In this document: positions 17,101 through 25,972 of the stretch, piece by piece | Layout of the letters: every line of letters starts with the position of its first letter | Position numbering within the stretch: position 1 is the first letter of the stretch | Assembly: GCF_002215215.1 (NCBI RefSeq) | Contig: NZ_CP018632.1 | Coordinates: 2,600,501-2,664,500 of the forward strand | DNA length: 64,000 nucleotides | Origin: Granulosicoccus antarcticus IMCC3135 | GTDB taxonomy: Bacteria; Pseudomonadota; Gammaproteobacteria; Granulosicoccales; Granulosicoccaceae | Direction: 5' to 3' | Notes under the pieces: generated by a model | What the model saw: only the letters and a program-made list of their open reading frames with translations | Database searches by the model: none | Told to the model about the DNA's origin: nothing | Made by a program: the position numbers and the translations under genes

Positions 17101-18820
17101 CGAGGAATTGACAGCCAGAAACATCGAGTTACAGGCTGCCGGTGGCGATATGGAAGCAGCCAATGAGTATCTGAAAGAGCGTGTTGAAACATTACGTGCT
17201 GAGCGTGAAGGCTCCCTGGAGCAGCTCAGCGCTCTGGAAACTGAGCAAGCGGCACTGAACCAGCAAGTTGCAGATCTGGAAATTCAGAACGGTGATCTGA
17301 TCGAACAGGTCACGGATCTGGAAACACAGAAAGCCGGTATGGGTGAGCAACTGGCTGCTCTGGAATCGGAGAAGACTGTTTTACAGAGCGACCTGGAAGC
17401 AGCCACTGCTGAAATTGGCGAAGCTTCAAGTTCCAGCGATGGGCTGCAGGTGCAGATTCAGGATCTGACCGGCGAACTGGCGACACTGACAAGCAATCGA
17501 GATGAGCTGGAAACCCAGGTCATCGAGTTAGGTGCGTTGGTAGGTGATCTGGAAGCTCAACTGTCAGTCTCCAATGAGTCTCACTCAACTGATGCTCAGG
17601 CAATCGAGTCTTTACAAGGCGAATTGGTCACCGTTCAGACACAAGTAACCGATCTGAATACAGAACTTGCCAATGCCCGTGAAGCGTCTGTAACAACCTC
17701 TGCGACGATGGCAGATGTCGAGCAGTCTCTGGAGGCAAGCAATGGACAGAAAGCCGCTCTCGAGCAACAGCTGACCGAATCCCAGGCGCAGATTGCCGAT
17801 CTTGAAACGCAGGTAGCGGATGCCGCAGAACGTCGGGCAGCGCTGGAAGCGGAACTGGCCAGTACGCAGGGCGAACTGGTCAGTGCACAGGATGAGCTAG
17901 GCAATGCGGGTAGTCAGGTGCAGAGTCTGCGTTCGACGCTGGAGGCCGATACTGGTGCTCTGAACGAAAGTCTTGCCGCTTTGAACACTGAAAATACCGA
18001 TTTGCAAACGCAATTGCAGGCAGCCACTGACGCCCGTACTTCGCTGCAATCAGATGTCAGCTCGGTTCAGGATCGTGTCGCCGAGCTTGAAGCTCAGCAG
18101 CTCACGCTCTCAGAAGAGAAGCAGGCAATCGAGGCCAACCTGGCTGAATTGCAGACCGGCAAAGAAGGTCTGGAAACTCAACTGAGTGAGCTGAGTTCTG
18201 CCAAGGAAGACCTGGAAGCTCGTTTGAGTGATGCCGAAACAGCGTCTGCCACATTGCGTGAGCAACTGGCTGCCAGTAATCAGGGAGCCGCAGAGCAGCT
18301 CTCACTGGCCGAAAACCTGGCTGCCAAGCTGGCAGGTCTGCAGAGTGAGACCGATTCAGAGACTCAACAAGCTGCGTCGTTGCGTGACACGCTGGAGTCA
18401 AACCTGACTGATAACGGTGTTGACAATGTGACAGTCACTATTCGTGATGACAATGGCGTTGTTGTGAACCTGCCGAGTCAAGCGTTGTTTCTTTCCGGAC
18501 GTGCTCGCCTGAGTGCTTCTGGTCGAGACCTGATGACTCGGGTAGCTGAGGCACTGAAAGGGCTTGACAACAATATCGTTGTGGAAGGGCACACTGACAG
18601 TATTCCTGTCTCGGGTGAGCTGATGACCTTTTTCCCAAGCAACTGGGAATTGTCAGTGGCTCGTGCGGCAAATACCGTCAACTTCCTTGAGTCACAAGCG
18701 GGTGTCCGGCCTGAGCGACTCTCTGCTCTGGGTTATGGACAGCAACGTCCAGTGGCACCTAACGACACACGTGAAGGCCGTGCACTGAACCGTCGAGTGG
18801 AGTTGGTCGTACAACCTTGA
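14171..18820 (+). CDS. Giant coiled-coil protein with N-terminal membrane anchor and C-terminal OmpA/MotB domain
   Basis: The product has 1549 residues from the ATG at 14171; a GTG 27 codons upstream adds a Cys-rich tail without sense. Residues 16-34 form one transmembrane helix (KFVLAALALIALVAAW). About 1300 residues of almost uninterrupted Glu/Leu/Ala/Gln-rich heptads follow. At 16096-16862 six copies of a motif of the form ELQATxDLQxPAIAELR occur, each with a helix-breaking Pro in most copies. The last 130 residues are an OmpA/MotB peptidoglycan-binding domain: FLSGRARLSASG, VVEGHTDSIPVSG, NWELSVARA and LGYGQQRPVAPNDTREGRALNRRVEL. The expected topology is inner-membrane anchor, periplasmic rod, cell-wall binding. 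Its stop overlaps the ubiX TTG start. I do not know a named homologue. Confidence 0.85.
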   Translation: MFREFEKAPSRSSYQLKFVLAALALIALVAAWISRSNVEHDLKSTQLDRDRVSLLLDERNGELETARSGIAELEAEQAELEVTIATGESSLAELRTQLSELDVERTDNQSLLADVSQSKTGLEEQVASLSAELEVAQTRMAELEAEREAATTQLQDVIAAIDVETDKRVLELKSEVEVAGQQVVERDARLAELNTEIESLRAEIEASTLEVADRDAKVAELNEQMASLQAEMSASGQQFEIKDAKVAELSEQIASLKDQLQVQEAQIQQKNAALAEQEVVVNFAQSEVQSLQSASSFSGGALEDAQASYNSLLAVYDTDVAQLNADIGDLEARKSALASELTAMQSHVEAVEDELSTTRDRLVVTETTLADTQLELEDTQSRLSDTRGNLADLQTELDNRTNELAYVKNELYTQQVSLETEIEQKSIALQGLLGEYDSLNESFQTAQMAIAQRESSMGELNTQVQSLLSMSTDQDDKIEAAQEGYQSLQNQFDSEVVALNVELGELEAQKQALLLDVDSLTEQGDVLRSEKTELQLSLNGLQDRLELVQNEAAEEVETRTFQIQSLQAQVSDQTESMESQVAQLQADVTELQATRDTLTSERDAMQVTLNTLEADKTALSSTQASLEAERNTAAETLVELEAEVGELQATVDVQKPAIAELRKRNSNLEEQLAAAQAVADEEKQVYEEQLAELQATIELQKPALAELRSRSSELDVQRAQMAVNVSTLQAQLSETEAAQGEELATVQAEADELRERSVTLETELAARQAEVEELQATIDLQVPAIAELRSRSASLEAELAARQSEAEELQSTIDLQVPAISELRGRSTSLEAELASRQARIDELQATVAEQEASLAELRTRSSSLEEAMAGREAEMAELQATVDLQNPAISELRQRAGDLDVQRAQMATRVSILLSQLEFAESAPADNEALAALETQKQELEGRVSEMQTLFDASANQPNEEVVALTEARNELTSVNEELTARNIELQAAGGDMEAANEYLKERVETLRAEREGSLEQLSALETEQAALNQQVADLEIQNGDLIEQVTDLETQKAGMGEQLAALESEKTVLQSDLEAATAEIGEASSSSDGLQVQIQDLTGELATLTSNRDELETQVIELGALVGDLEAQLSVSNESHSTDAQAIESLQGELVTVQTQVTDLNTELANAREASVTTSATMADVEQSLEASNGQKAALEQQLTESQAQIADLETQVADAAERRAALEAELASTQGELVSAQDELGNAGSQVQSLRSTLEADTGALNESLAALNTENTDLQTQLQAATDARTSLQSDVSSVQDRVAELEAQQLTLSEEKQAIEANLAELQTGKEGLETQLSELSSAKEDLEARLSDAETASATLREQLAASNQGAAEQLSLAENLAAKLAGLQSETDSETQQAASLRDTLESNLTDNGVDNVTVTIRDDNGVVVNLPSQALFLSGRARLSASGRDLMTRVAEALKGLDNNIVVEGHTDSIPVSGELMTFFPSNWELSVARAANTVNFLESQAGVRPERLSALGYGQQRPVAPNDTREGRALNRRVELVVQP
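16096..16862 (+). repeat. Six-fold internal motif repeat within the coiled-coil gene
   Basis: Six segments share the pattern ELQ-(A/S)-T-(V/I)-(D/E)-x-Q-x-P-A-(I/L)-(A/S)-ELR, followed by R-x-(S/N)-x-L-(E/D). Copies three and four are nearly identical at the DNA level. The fifth has lost the Pro. Spacing varies from about 30 to 70 residues. The pattern suggests internal duplication of a proline-punctuated helical unit. Confidence 0.85.
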
Positions 18821-19503
18821 ATACTGAACCGGGTACCGTGAATGTGGTTGATATCGAAACGGGACTGGTACCCGAGCCAGTAAAAGCACACCAGTTTGAC
18901 AAGACCATCTGTGTCGCGATGACAGGGGCATCGGGCATTCAATACGCTTTGCGGCTGATTGAATGCCTGGTGCAGGCCAATTGCGAGGTCTACGTACTGA
19001 TGTCAAAGCCTGCCCGTATTGTCATGGGGATGGATACAGACATCCCTGTGCCGGCTCGAACGGCGCAGGTGCAGTCGCAGTTTTCAGAAATGTACGGTGC
19101 ACGGGAAGGGCAGATAAAGGCATTTGGTCAGGAAGAGTGGACCGCACCTGTGGCCAGTGGCTCTGGCGTACCCGACGCCATGGTTATCTGTCCGTGTACG
19201 ACAGGCACGCTGGCATCAGTGGCTGCCGGCACCTGTAACAGCTTGCTGGAGCGTGCGGCTGATGTGGTGATCAAGGAAGGGCGCAAGCTCATCGTCATGC
19301 CACGGGAAATGCCCTTCTCTTTAATTCATCTGGAGAATATGTCCAGGTTAGCCCGAGCTGGCGTCGTGATCATGCCGCCCAACCCGGCCTTTTACAATTT
19401 ACCCCAAAGCATCGACGAACTGATTGACTTCGTTGTTGCCCGGATCATGGACCAACTTGGCGTTGCTCAGAGCATCATGCCTCGCTGGGGTATTGAAGAT
19501 TAG
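18817..19503 (+). CDS. ubiX: Flavin prenyltransferase UbiX
   Basis: UbiX prenylates FMN to make the cofactor used by UbiD-type decarboxylases in ubiquinone synthesis. The core begins KTICVAMTGASGIQYALRL, the FMN-binding start. It continues with ASGSGVPDAMVICPCTTGTLA, the GTCNSLLERAADVVIKEGRKL block and MPREMPFSLIHLENM, then PNPAFYNLP. All are diagnostic. The TTG at 18817 overlaps the stop of the upstream gene (TTGA) and gives a non-conserved N-terminal extension of about 28 residues. A GTG at 18838 is an alternative. The tight overlap suggests co-transcription with the OmpA-like gene, though no functional link is apparent. Confidence 0.94.
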   Translation: MNTEPGTVNVVDIETGLVPEPVKAHQFDKTICVAMTGASGIQYALRLIECLVQANCEVYVLMSKPARIVMGMDTDIPVPARTAQVQSQFSEMYGAREGQIKAFGQEEWTAPVASGSGVPDAMVICPCTTGTLASVAAGTCNSLLERAADVVIKEGRKLIVMPREMPFSLIHLENMSRLARAGVVIMPPNPAFYNLPQSIDELIDFVVARIMDQLGVAQSIMPRWGIED

Positions 19504-19547
19504 ACAACCGCAGCACTCCTGCTGAGTGAGTGCGAACTACCCGCCTT

Positions 19548-20126
19548 ATGCAATTACCTCTTTTTCCGCTTTCAAGTATCGTTCTACCCGACGGCTTCAT
19601 GCCGTTGCGTCTGTTCGAGCGGCGCTATATCGATATGGTGAAGGAGTGCTTCAGGAACGATACGGGCTTCGGCATCTGTCTGATCAGACAAGGGCGTGAA
19701 GCGGGTGAAACCTCCGTGCCGTATCCGTTGGGAACTCACGTATCGATCGTCGATTTCGATCAAGGCGCGGATGGCTTGTTGCACATAACTGCCAAGGGGC
19801 TCGAAGAGTTCCGACTCCTCGACTATATATCATCGGATACCGGCCTCTTGATTGGACAGGTAGAGCTCTTGCCAGCCAGCCAACCGACGCCCATGTTGCC
19901 CGAATACGAATTGCTGGCACAGAAACTCGAGCTTATTCTCAGTTATCTGGACACCGATATTCGTTTCGAGGAAAAACGTCTGGATGACGCAGACTGGATC
20001 AGTCACCGATTACTCGAAGTCCTGCCATTGACCCCTGAGGCAAAGTTCGAGCTGTTACAGCTGTCGAGCAATCAGGAAAGGCTGAAGGCGCTCAGCGCCC
20101 TGCAGATTGAAATCGCAGAACGCTGA
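19548..20126 (+). CDS. LON substrate-binding (LON-N) domain protein
   Basis: The 192-residue protein is the isolated N-terminal domain of Lon protease without ATPase or peptidase parts. It starts at the ATG at 19548, giving the family-typical MQLPLFPLSSIVLPDG. It continues with LRLFERRYIDMV, GICLIRQG, LGTHVSIVDF and ITAKGLEEFRL, then a helical bundle with LLEVLPLTPEAKFELLQ. Stand-alone LON-N proteins are common in proteobacteria and their role is not settled; substrate or RNA binding has been suggested. A GTG at 19530 would add six residues. It lies 44 bases after ubiX on the same strand and converges on argA. Confidence 0.9.
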   Translation: MQLPLFPLSSIVLPDGFMPLRLFERRYIDMVKECFRNDTGFGICLIRQGREAGETSVPYPLGTHVSIVDFDQGADGLLHITAKGLEEFRLLDYISSDTGLLIGQVELLPASQPTPMLPEYELLAQKLELILSYLDTDIRFEEKRLDDADWISHRLLEVLPLTPEAKFELLQLSSNQERLKALSALQIEIAER

Positions 20127-20155
20127 AATCAGTAGTCGACAGTGCCGTATTGATA

Positions 20156-21541
20156 TTACAGGCGCTTTTGATAGATCTTGGAGTTTCGTGCCTGGTTGTA
20201 ACTTGCCCGGCGGTTGGCAGGCAAATCCTCGAGCGCTAATTCCGAATAACCTCGGGCGATGAACCAGTGGCCGGTATGCGTGCTGAGTATTCGGGCGTGG
20301 CGGAATGATTGTCGGCGAGCCTGTTTTTCCAGATGTGTCAGTAGCTGGTCAGCACGGCCTTGCCCGCGGTAATCAGGATGGGTGGCCATACAGGCTATTT
20401 CTGCGGTGGACGAATCGTCTTCCAGGTACATGGCGGCACAGGAAACAACCATGCCGTCGCGTTCGCTGACGACAAAACGATCGATATCGAGTTCAAGAGC
20501 CTCGCGCGACCGGCTGACCAGCGTGCCATTGGCCTGTAAGGGGGTAATCAATTCAATGATGCCACCGACATCTGAAATGGAGGCCGGGCGAATATGATCC
20601 CAGCGCTCAGCGGTTATCAGTGTGCCACTGCCATCTCGAGTGAAAAGCTCGCTTAACAAGGCATCAGGGTTATCGTTGGCCAACAGGTGAACCCTTTGCA
20701 CGCCATGCAGGCAGGCTTGCACGGCTGTGCCCAGAATCTGGTCCAGACTGGTATCTCCAGTGCCTTGTGCGGTTTCCTCTGGCTCCTTGTCAGGGCTCTG
20801 CTCAGTCTGTGAGATTACTGTTGCTTCAGAAACGCCATAGAGTTTTTGAATCTGATTGGCACTGGCCTGGCGTACAACCGAGCCGTCGGTGTCACGAGGT
20901 AGTGCATTCACCAGAAAAACCAGCTTGTCTGCCTTCAAGGCAATGGCCGCGGCGCTCGCCACTTCGGTGGCAGTGACATTGAATACATCTCCAGTGAGCG
21001 AGTAGCCCAAGGGGGGCAGCAGTACCAGATGACCTGCGTTGAGCAAAGCCTGAATGGCGTTTTGATGAATTTCACGAACCGAGCCGGTATGTTGAAAATC
21101 CAGGCCGCCATGCACGCCGAATGGCTGAGCGGTGACAAAATTACCCGATGTGACTGCGAGCCGGGCGCCCGCCATGGGGGTATTTGGCAAGCCCATCGAC
21201 AGTCGGGCTTCCAGATCATTGCGAACCAGGCCGGCTGCGCTGATGATGGCTGAGAGCGCTTGCGGGTCTGTGACTCTGCGACCTGCGACGATATGACCTT
21301 TGATATGGGTCTGTGCCAATTGCTCGTCTACCTGCTCACGAATGCCGAAACACAGAACCAGACGTAAACCAATATGACTTAACAGTGTCAGATCGTGAGT
21401 GAGTGTTGGCAGGAGTTCACTTCTAAGCGCACTGCCAGGCACGCAAATCACCAGCGTCTTGCCTCGGTGAGCATTGATATAGGGTGAGGCTGCCCTGAAC
21501 CAGTCGATGGCTGCTTCTGTCCCGTTGATCTGATTCGTCAT
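20156..21541 (-). CDS. argA: N-acetylglutamate synthase ArgA
   Basis: The 461-residue enzyme makes N-acetylglutamate, the first step of arginine synthesis. The N-terminal two thirds are an amino-acid-kinase-fold domain (RGKTLVICVPGSAL, RLVLCFGIREQVDEQL, GRRVTDPQAL, LLPPLGYSLTGDVFNV), the arginine-sensing part in the family. The C-terminal GNAT domain has RPASISDVGGIIELI, AEIACMATHPDYRGQGRADQLL and ARGYSEL. Length and layout match E. coli ArgA (443), including the closing ARGYxE-type segment. The start at 21541 overlaps the first bases of the opposite strand. Feedback inhibition by arginine is expected from the family and not visible here. Confidence 0.94.
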   Translation of the reverse strand: MTNQINGTEAAIDWFRAASPYINAHRGKTLVICVPGSALRSELLPTLTHDLTLLSHIGLRLVLCFGIREQVDEQLAQTHIKGHIVAGRRVTDPQALSAIISAAGLVRNDLEARLSMGLPNTPMAGARLAVTSGNFVTAQPFGVHGGLDFQHTGSVREIHQNAIQALLNAGHLVLLPPLGYSLTGDVFNVTATEVASAAAIALKADKLVFLVNALPRDTDGSVVRQASANQIQKLYGVSEATVISQTEQSPDKEPEETAQGTGDTSLDQILGTAVQACLHGVQRVHLLANDNPDALLSELFTRDGSGTLITAERWDHIRPASISDVGGIIELITPLQANGTLVSRSREALELDIDRFVVSERDGMVVSCAAMYLEDDSSTAEIACMATHPDYRGQGRADQLLTHLEKQARRQSFRHARILSTHTGHWFIARGYSELALEDLPANRRASYNQARNSKIYQKRL

Positions 21542-21689
21542 GAAATGCGGTAAAGCCGGTGTCGGTTATGAAACGCAGTACGCGTCGTTGTGTGTTGTAC
21601 AACCTATAGTAAACCGGAGGGATGTTGCAAGGCGAAGGATTTGGAACACTTGTTGCGCACCATTTGAAAGCAAAGAGGAGTTAGTGTTA

Positions 21690-24569
21690 GTGACATTTCA
21701 TGTGACAAATTGCCAGATTGCGGGTAAATCCAGACAGCTTGTTCTGTCATTGTCGCTACTGAGCTGTCTGTTCGGTAGTCTGGGCGTCAGCATTTTACCT
21801 TCGACGGCGCAGGCTGCCAGCGAAGAGGACAACTGGGCGCGAACAGTGTCGCGGGTTGCCGATTCGGTGGTTTCGCTACAATTGTCGCAGCTGCGTAACT
21901 TCGATGATAACGAGCAGGGAGGGAGCAGCGCCACAGGTTTTGTCGTGGATGCCGAGCGCGGAATCATTCTGACCAATCGCCATGTCGTAGGCTCTGGACC
22001 TATCCGAATATCTGCAACTTTCCAGAACCAGGAAAGAGTGGATGCAGTCCCTTTGTATCGGGACCCCATTCATGACTTCGGTTTCATTCGTTACAAACCG
22101 GCCGATCTTAAATACGCAACGCCAGAATCATTGCAGTTACGGCCAGAAAAAGTCAGCACGGGCATGAACATCCGGGTCATCGGCAGTGATGGTGGTGAGC
22201 AACTCTCCATTTTGCCCGGCACCATTGCCCGGCTTGATCGGGAAGTCCCCTCGTATGGTCGCTACGGTTACAACGATTTCAACACTTTCTATCTACAGGC
22301 AGCCTCGGGTACTTCTGGCGGCAGTTCGGGCTCGCCGGTTATTGATCTGGATGGCGATGTGGTTGCCTTGAATGCTGCTGCCAATACCAAGACGGCCAGC
22401 AGTTTCTTTCTGCCGTTGGCGCGCATTCAGTACGCACTGAAAAAATTGCAAGCCAATGAGCCGATCGATCGCGGCGGTTTCGAAACTCTGTTTGAGCATC
22501 AACCATTTCGTGAGTTGCGTCGCCTGGGTCTGGATGAGGATACCGAATCGCTAGTGCGTGCAACCAACTACGGAACTACCGGGATGTTGACGGTAGAGCA
22601 AGTCATCACTGGTGGCATTGCCGATGGTCTGTTGCAGCCTGGTGACATTCTGGTCTCTATAGACAAGGCGATGGTCACCGATTTTCTCAGTCTGGAAACG
22701 CTGCTGGATGCCTCCATCGAGCAGACTCTGGAGGTGGAGCTGATACGCCAGGGTGAACGCACGACAAGCCGTGTCAGTGTGGTTGATCTGAATGCTCTGG
22801 CTCCTCACAAGTTTCTGGAGCTTGGCGACACCATCTTGCAGAACATGTCCATTCAGCATGCCCGTGCCATGAATCTGCCTCGCAAAGGCGTGATTGTCAT
22901 GCGTCCCGGCTACGCACTCACCAGTGCCAATGTTCCCCAAGGAGCCCTGATCACCGAGCTTGAAGACATGCCTATAGAGGATATTGATGGTTTTCTGGCA
23001 GCATTGAATCAATCCAGAAACAAGGATAAAAAGCGTGTGCGCTACATTGTCCCTGGACGCGAGTTCAGCTCCGAACTCGCTCAGATCCAGATTGACACGC
23101 ATTGGTTCGGGCAGCGTGCCTGCACCCGGGTTGACGATGTCCGGTTCTGGGATTGCTCGGTGGTAACGCTGGCAGAACCTGAGCCAGATAGCAGTAAGCA
23201 ATTAGTCAGCGTGCCGAACTACAAGGACGCCTTGCTGGACAAGGTGGCTCCTGCCATGGTGCATGTGGATTTCGACATACCTTATTCGGTTGACAACGTC
23301 TATGCGCGCCATTTCAAGGGTGTAGGGATAGTGATTGACAAGCAGGCGGGCCTGGTCGCCGTTGATCGAAACACGGTTCCCATTGCGCTGGGTGATGTTG
23401 AACTCACCTTCTTCGGCTCACTGGTGGTCCCGGCAACGGTGGTTTTCCTTCACCCCCGGCACAACGTGGCTCTGGTGCAATACGATGCCTCGTTGCTGGC
23501 TGATGCACAGTTTGACGCACTCACACTCAGTGAGCTGGAAACCGAGTTGCCACAGAATCTGACAATGGTTGGCTATCGGGCTGATGGTACCTTCCGTCGC
23601 CATGCCATCGACGATATCAGTCATCTCACCATCGGCTTCAGTGCGCCGGGTCTGCCAAGGTTTCAGCAAGCTTCACTGGATGTCTATGGCGTGCCTAATG
23701 TTCCACCTTCACTGGGTGGCCCACTGGTGGATGAGAATGGTGATGTGCATGCCGTCTATATGTCCTTCGCCTACGAAAAAGATCGGCAGATCAGCCAACG
23801 TGAGTGGGCGATGCCGGCTGCTGTCATTCGGGAATCACTGCGTATGTATCGTTCGCAGCAACCTTACTATTCGCTTGATGCGCACCTGTCTTACCAGCCA
23901 TTGTCGCTCGCTCGTCAATATGGGCTGCCGGATAGCTGGTTGTTGCGTTATAACGAATTACCTTCGGAAATGCGAAGAGTCTTGTCTGTATCGCGGCAGC
24001 TGCCAGATACCGACGCGGCTGAGAAGCTACGCTCGGGAGACGTGTTGCTGGCTATTGATGGTGAGCTGGTCTCAGAGCTGTTTGTGGCGGAAACACTCTC
24101 GCAACGCTCCGAGCTTGAACTGACTATTCTGCGCGCGGGCAAGGTTATTCAGGTGCTACTGAAGCCATCAATGCTTGATACGCGTGGTACGCAGCGCATT
24201 GTCAGCTGGGCGGGTGCCACTTTCGAGAATGTCTTTTCAGATATTGCCTACCAGAAGTCTGTGAGCTTTCCCGGCGTCTATATTGCTGACACCGAAGATG
24301 GCTCACCGGCCTTGTGGGATTCCCTGTATCGAAATCGTTTTGTGGTTGCCGTAGATGGTTCGCCGGTCAATGATCTTGATGATTTTCTGACACTTGTCAG
24401 CCAGCGCGAGCAGGATCAGATAACCCGTCTGACAGTGGTTTCCATGAGTGGCCGCAAGCAGATCGTGACGGTTCAGCCGGAATACAATTTCTGGCCTACC
24501 TTCGAGGTCAGCCAGAGTCCGGAGACCGGATGGCAACGTATCGAGCATGGTGTAGTAACGCCCCAGTAA
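21690..24569 (+). CDS. Tandem HtrA-like serine protease of NMA111/DEG7 type
   Basis: I start it at the GTG at 21690, nine bases after AAAGAGGAG, which gives 959 residues and a clean signal peptide ending STAQA; the frame is open upstream to 21540. The first protease domain has the likely triad His98 (TNRHVVG), Asp129 (DPIHDFGFIRY) and Ser213 (SGGSSGSPV). The block LSILPGTIARLDREVPSYG, then DFNTFYLQA, is characteristic of yeast Nma111p and plant DEG7. A PDZ domain follows. A second trypsin-like domain has lost the catalytic set (VAVDRNTVP, PRHNVALVQYD, PPSLGGPLVD). Further PDZ segments complete the protein. The family degrades or holds misfolded proteins; here it should be periplasmic. Typical bacterial DegP has one protease and two PDZ domains and is about 450 residues. 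Confidence 0.85.
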   Translation: MTFHVTNCQIAGKSRQLVLSLSLLSCLFGSLGVSILPSTAQAASEEDNWARTVSRVADSVVSLQLSQLRNFDDNEQGGSSATGFVVDAERGIILTNRHVVGSGPIRISATFQNQERVDAVPLYRDPIHDFGFIRYKPADLKYATPESLQLRPEKVSTGMNIRVIGSDGGEQLSILPGTIARLDREVPSYGRYGYNDFNTFYLQAASGTSGGSSGSPVIDLDGDVVALNAAANTKTASSFFLPLARIQYALKKLQANEPIDRGGFETLFEHQPFRELRRLGLDEDTESLVRATNYGTTGMLTVEQVITGGIADGLLQPGDILVSIDKAMVTDFLSLETLLDASIEQTLEVELIRQGERTTSRVSVVDLNALAPHKFLELGDTILQNMSIQHARAMNLPRKGVIVMRPGYALTSANVPQGALITELEDMPIEDIDGFLAALNQSRNKDKKRVRYIVPGREFSSELAQIQIDTHWFGQRACTRVDDVRFWDCSVVTLAEPEPDSSKQLVSVPNYKDALLDKVAPAMVHVDFDIPYSVDNVYARHFKGVGIVIDKQAGLVAVDRNTVPIALGDVELTFFGSLVVPATVVFLHPRHNVALVQYDASLLADAQFDALTLSELETELPQNLTMVGYRADGTFRRHAIDDISHLTIGFSAPGLPRFQQASLDVYGVPNVPPSLGGPLVDENGDVHAVYMSFAYEKDRQISQREWAMPAAVIRESLRMYRSQQPYYSLDAHLSYQPLSLARQYGLPDSWLLRYNELPSEMRRVLSVSRQLPDTDAAEKLRSGDVLLAIDGELVSELFVAETLSQRSELELTILRAGKVIQVLLKPSMLDTRGTQRIVSWAGATFENVFSDIAYQKSVSFPGVYIADTEDGSPALWDSLYRNRFVVAVDGSPVNDLDDFLTLVSQREQDQITRLTVVSMSGRKQIVTVQPEYNFWPTFEVSQSPETGWQRIEHGVVTPQ

Positions 24570-24663
24570 AACGAGCGTTGAGTCGCGACCAGGCATCATA
24601 GGGTTTAGTTGGCCAGTACAGCCTCAGATTTCGTATCATTAGATAAATACAGAGGCGACTGGC

Positions 24664-25899
24664 ATGACTATGCAATCAGAATGTTCATTCGACTACGACG
24701 TGGTGATCGTGGGTGGTGGCATGGTCGGAAGTATGCTGGCAGCGGCATTGGCCACACAGGGTTCCCTGAAAGTGGCGGTGCTGGAGCAGCAAGAGCCCGA
24801 ACCCTTTGCCCCCGGCAGTGAGCCTGAGCGTGATATCCGTGTTTCGGCTCTGAGCATCGCCACCCAGCGTATGCTGGAGAAGGTCGGCGCCTGGCAAGGC
24901 ATCATCACCCGGCGTGCCTGCCCCTATCGCCAGATGCTGGTATGGGATGGCGAGGCGGCAGGGCAGACGCACTTTCGAGCCAGTGACATCGGCGTGCCTG
25001 AGCTTGGGCATATTGTTGAAAATCGAGTCTTGCAGCTGGCGTTACTCGATGTCATCAAATCAGCCGCAACGGTAGATTTCTTGTGTCCGGCAAGTCTGGT
25101 CTCGTATCAATGTCATGCGGGATATGTTCAGTGTGAGCTGAGTGATGGGCAGAGAGCCATTTCAACGCGGCTACTGGTAGGGGCCGATGGTGGACGCTCC
25201 ACGGTTCGGGATCAGGCGGGTATCCAGGTTGATCGCTCGCCATACCCGCATCATGCACTGGTTGCCACTGTTGAGACCGAGCTTCCCCAGCAGGACATTA
25301 CGTGGCAGCGGTTCCAGCCAACGGGCCCGGAAGCCATGTTGCCACTGACAGGGCACCATGCCTCACTGGTCTGGTATCACGATGCCGAGGAAGTGAAACG
25401 TCTGAAAGCTCTGAGTGAGGCTGATTTCATCGAAGCACTGCACCGCAGCTTCCCGCCTGAGCTGGGTGCCATCAGAAAGATTCTGGAGCGCAGCAGTTTT
25501 CCCATTGTGAAGGCGCATGCGCAACATTATATTGCTGAACGGGTTGCCCTTATTGGCGATGCAGCTCACACGGTTCATCCGTTGGCAGGGCAGGGCGTGA
25601 ATCTGGGTATGCTGGATGCTGCAGCCTTGGCGCAAGTGCTGATAGAGGCCGTTGACAGTGGGCGGGATCTGGGCAGCCGTCGCGTGTTACGCGGCTATGA
25701 GCGCTGGAGACGCGGTGAGAACGCACTGATGATATCCATACTGGATGGTTTCTATCATGCGTTCAAACCACAGCCGAGCGGGGTGAGAACGGCCCGTTCG
25801 GCGGCGTTGAACATTGCCGATCGTGCAGGGCCTGCCAAATCTCTGGTGATGCGCTATGCCATGGGAACAGCAGGAGATTTACCGGCTCTGGCGCAATAG
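24664..25899 (+). CDS. UbiH/UbiF/VisC-family FAD-dependent hydroxylase
   Basis: The 411-residue flavoprotein monooxygenase of ubiquinone synthesis starts at the ATG at 24664 after AGAGGCG. The Rossmann motif is DVVIVGGGMVGSMLAAALA. The second FAD motif is GDAAHTVHPLAGQGVNLGMLD, which is diagnostic of the UbiH/UbiF/UbiI/VisC/Coq6 group. The middle motif GADGGRSTVRDQAGI, the NADPH/FAD-binding DG element, is present. The family hydroxylates positions C1, C5 or C6 of the ring. Motifs alone do not tell which, so I give no symbol; the DIRVSALS start resembles UbiF and UbiI. UbiX lies about 5 kb upstream on the same strand, but not in the same operon. Confidence 0.9.
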   Translation: MTMQSECSFDYDVVIVGGGMVGSMLAAALATQGSLKVAVLEQQEPEPFAPGSEPERDIRVSALSIATQRMLEKVGAWQGIITRRACPYRQMLVWDGEAAGQTHFRASDIGVPELGHIVENRVLQLALLDVIKSAATVDFLCPASLVSYQCHAGYVQCELSDGQRAISTRLLVGADGGRSTVRDQAGIQVDRSPYPHHALVATVETELPQQDITWQRFQPTGPEAMLPLTGHHASLVWYHDAEEVKRLKALSEADFIEALHRSFPPELGAIRKILERSSFPIVKAHAQHYIAERVALIGDAAHTVHPLAGQGVNLGMLDAAALAQVLIEAVDSGRDLGSRRVLRGYERWRRGENALMISILDGFYHAFKPQPSGVRTARSAALNIADRAGPAKSLVMRYAMGTAGDLPALAQ

Positions 25900-25972
25900 A
25901 AGCTGAGAAGCAGGTACTGCTAATCAGGCAGGCGTGGCCAAGGGGTCTGCCAAACCCCGTCATCGGCTGAGT

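Noticed and set aside
21540-21689. N-terminal 50-residue extension of the tandem HtrA protein
   Set aside because: The segment has no conserved sequence and overlaps the argA start, and it would bury the signal peptide. The GTG at 21690 has a good ribosome site.
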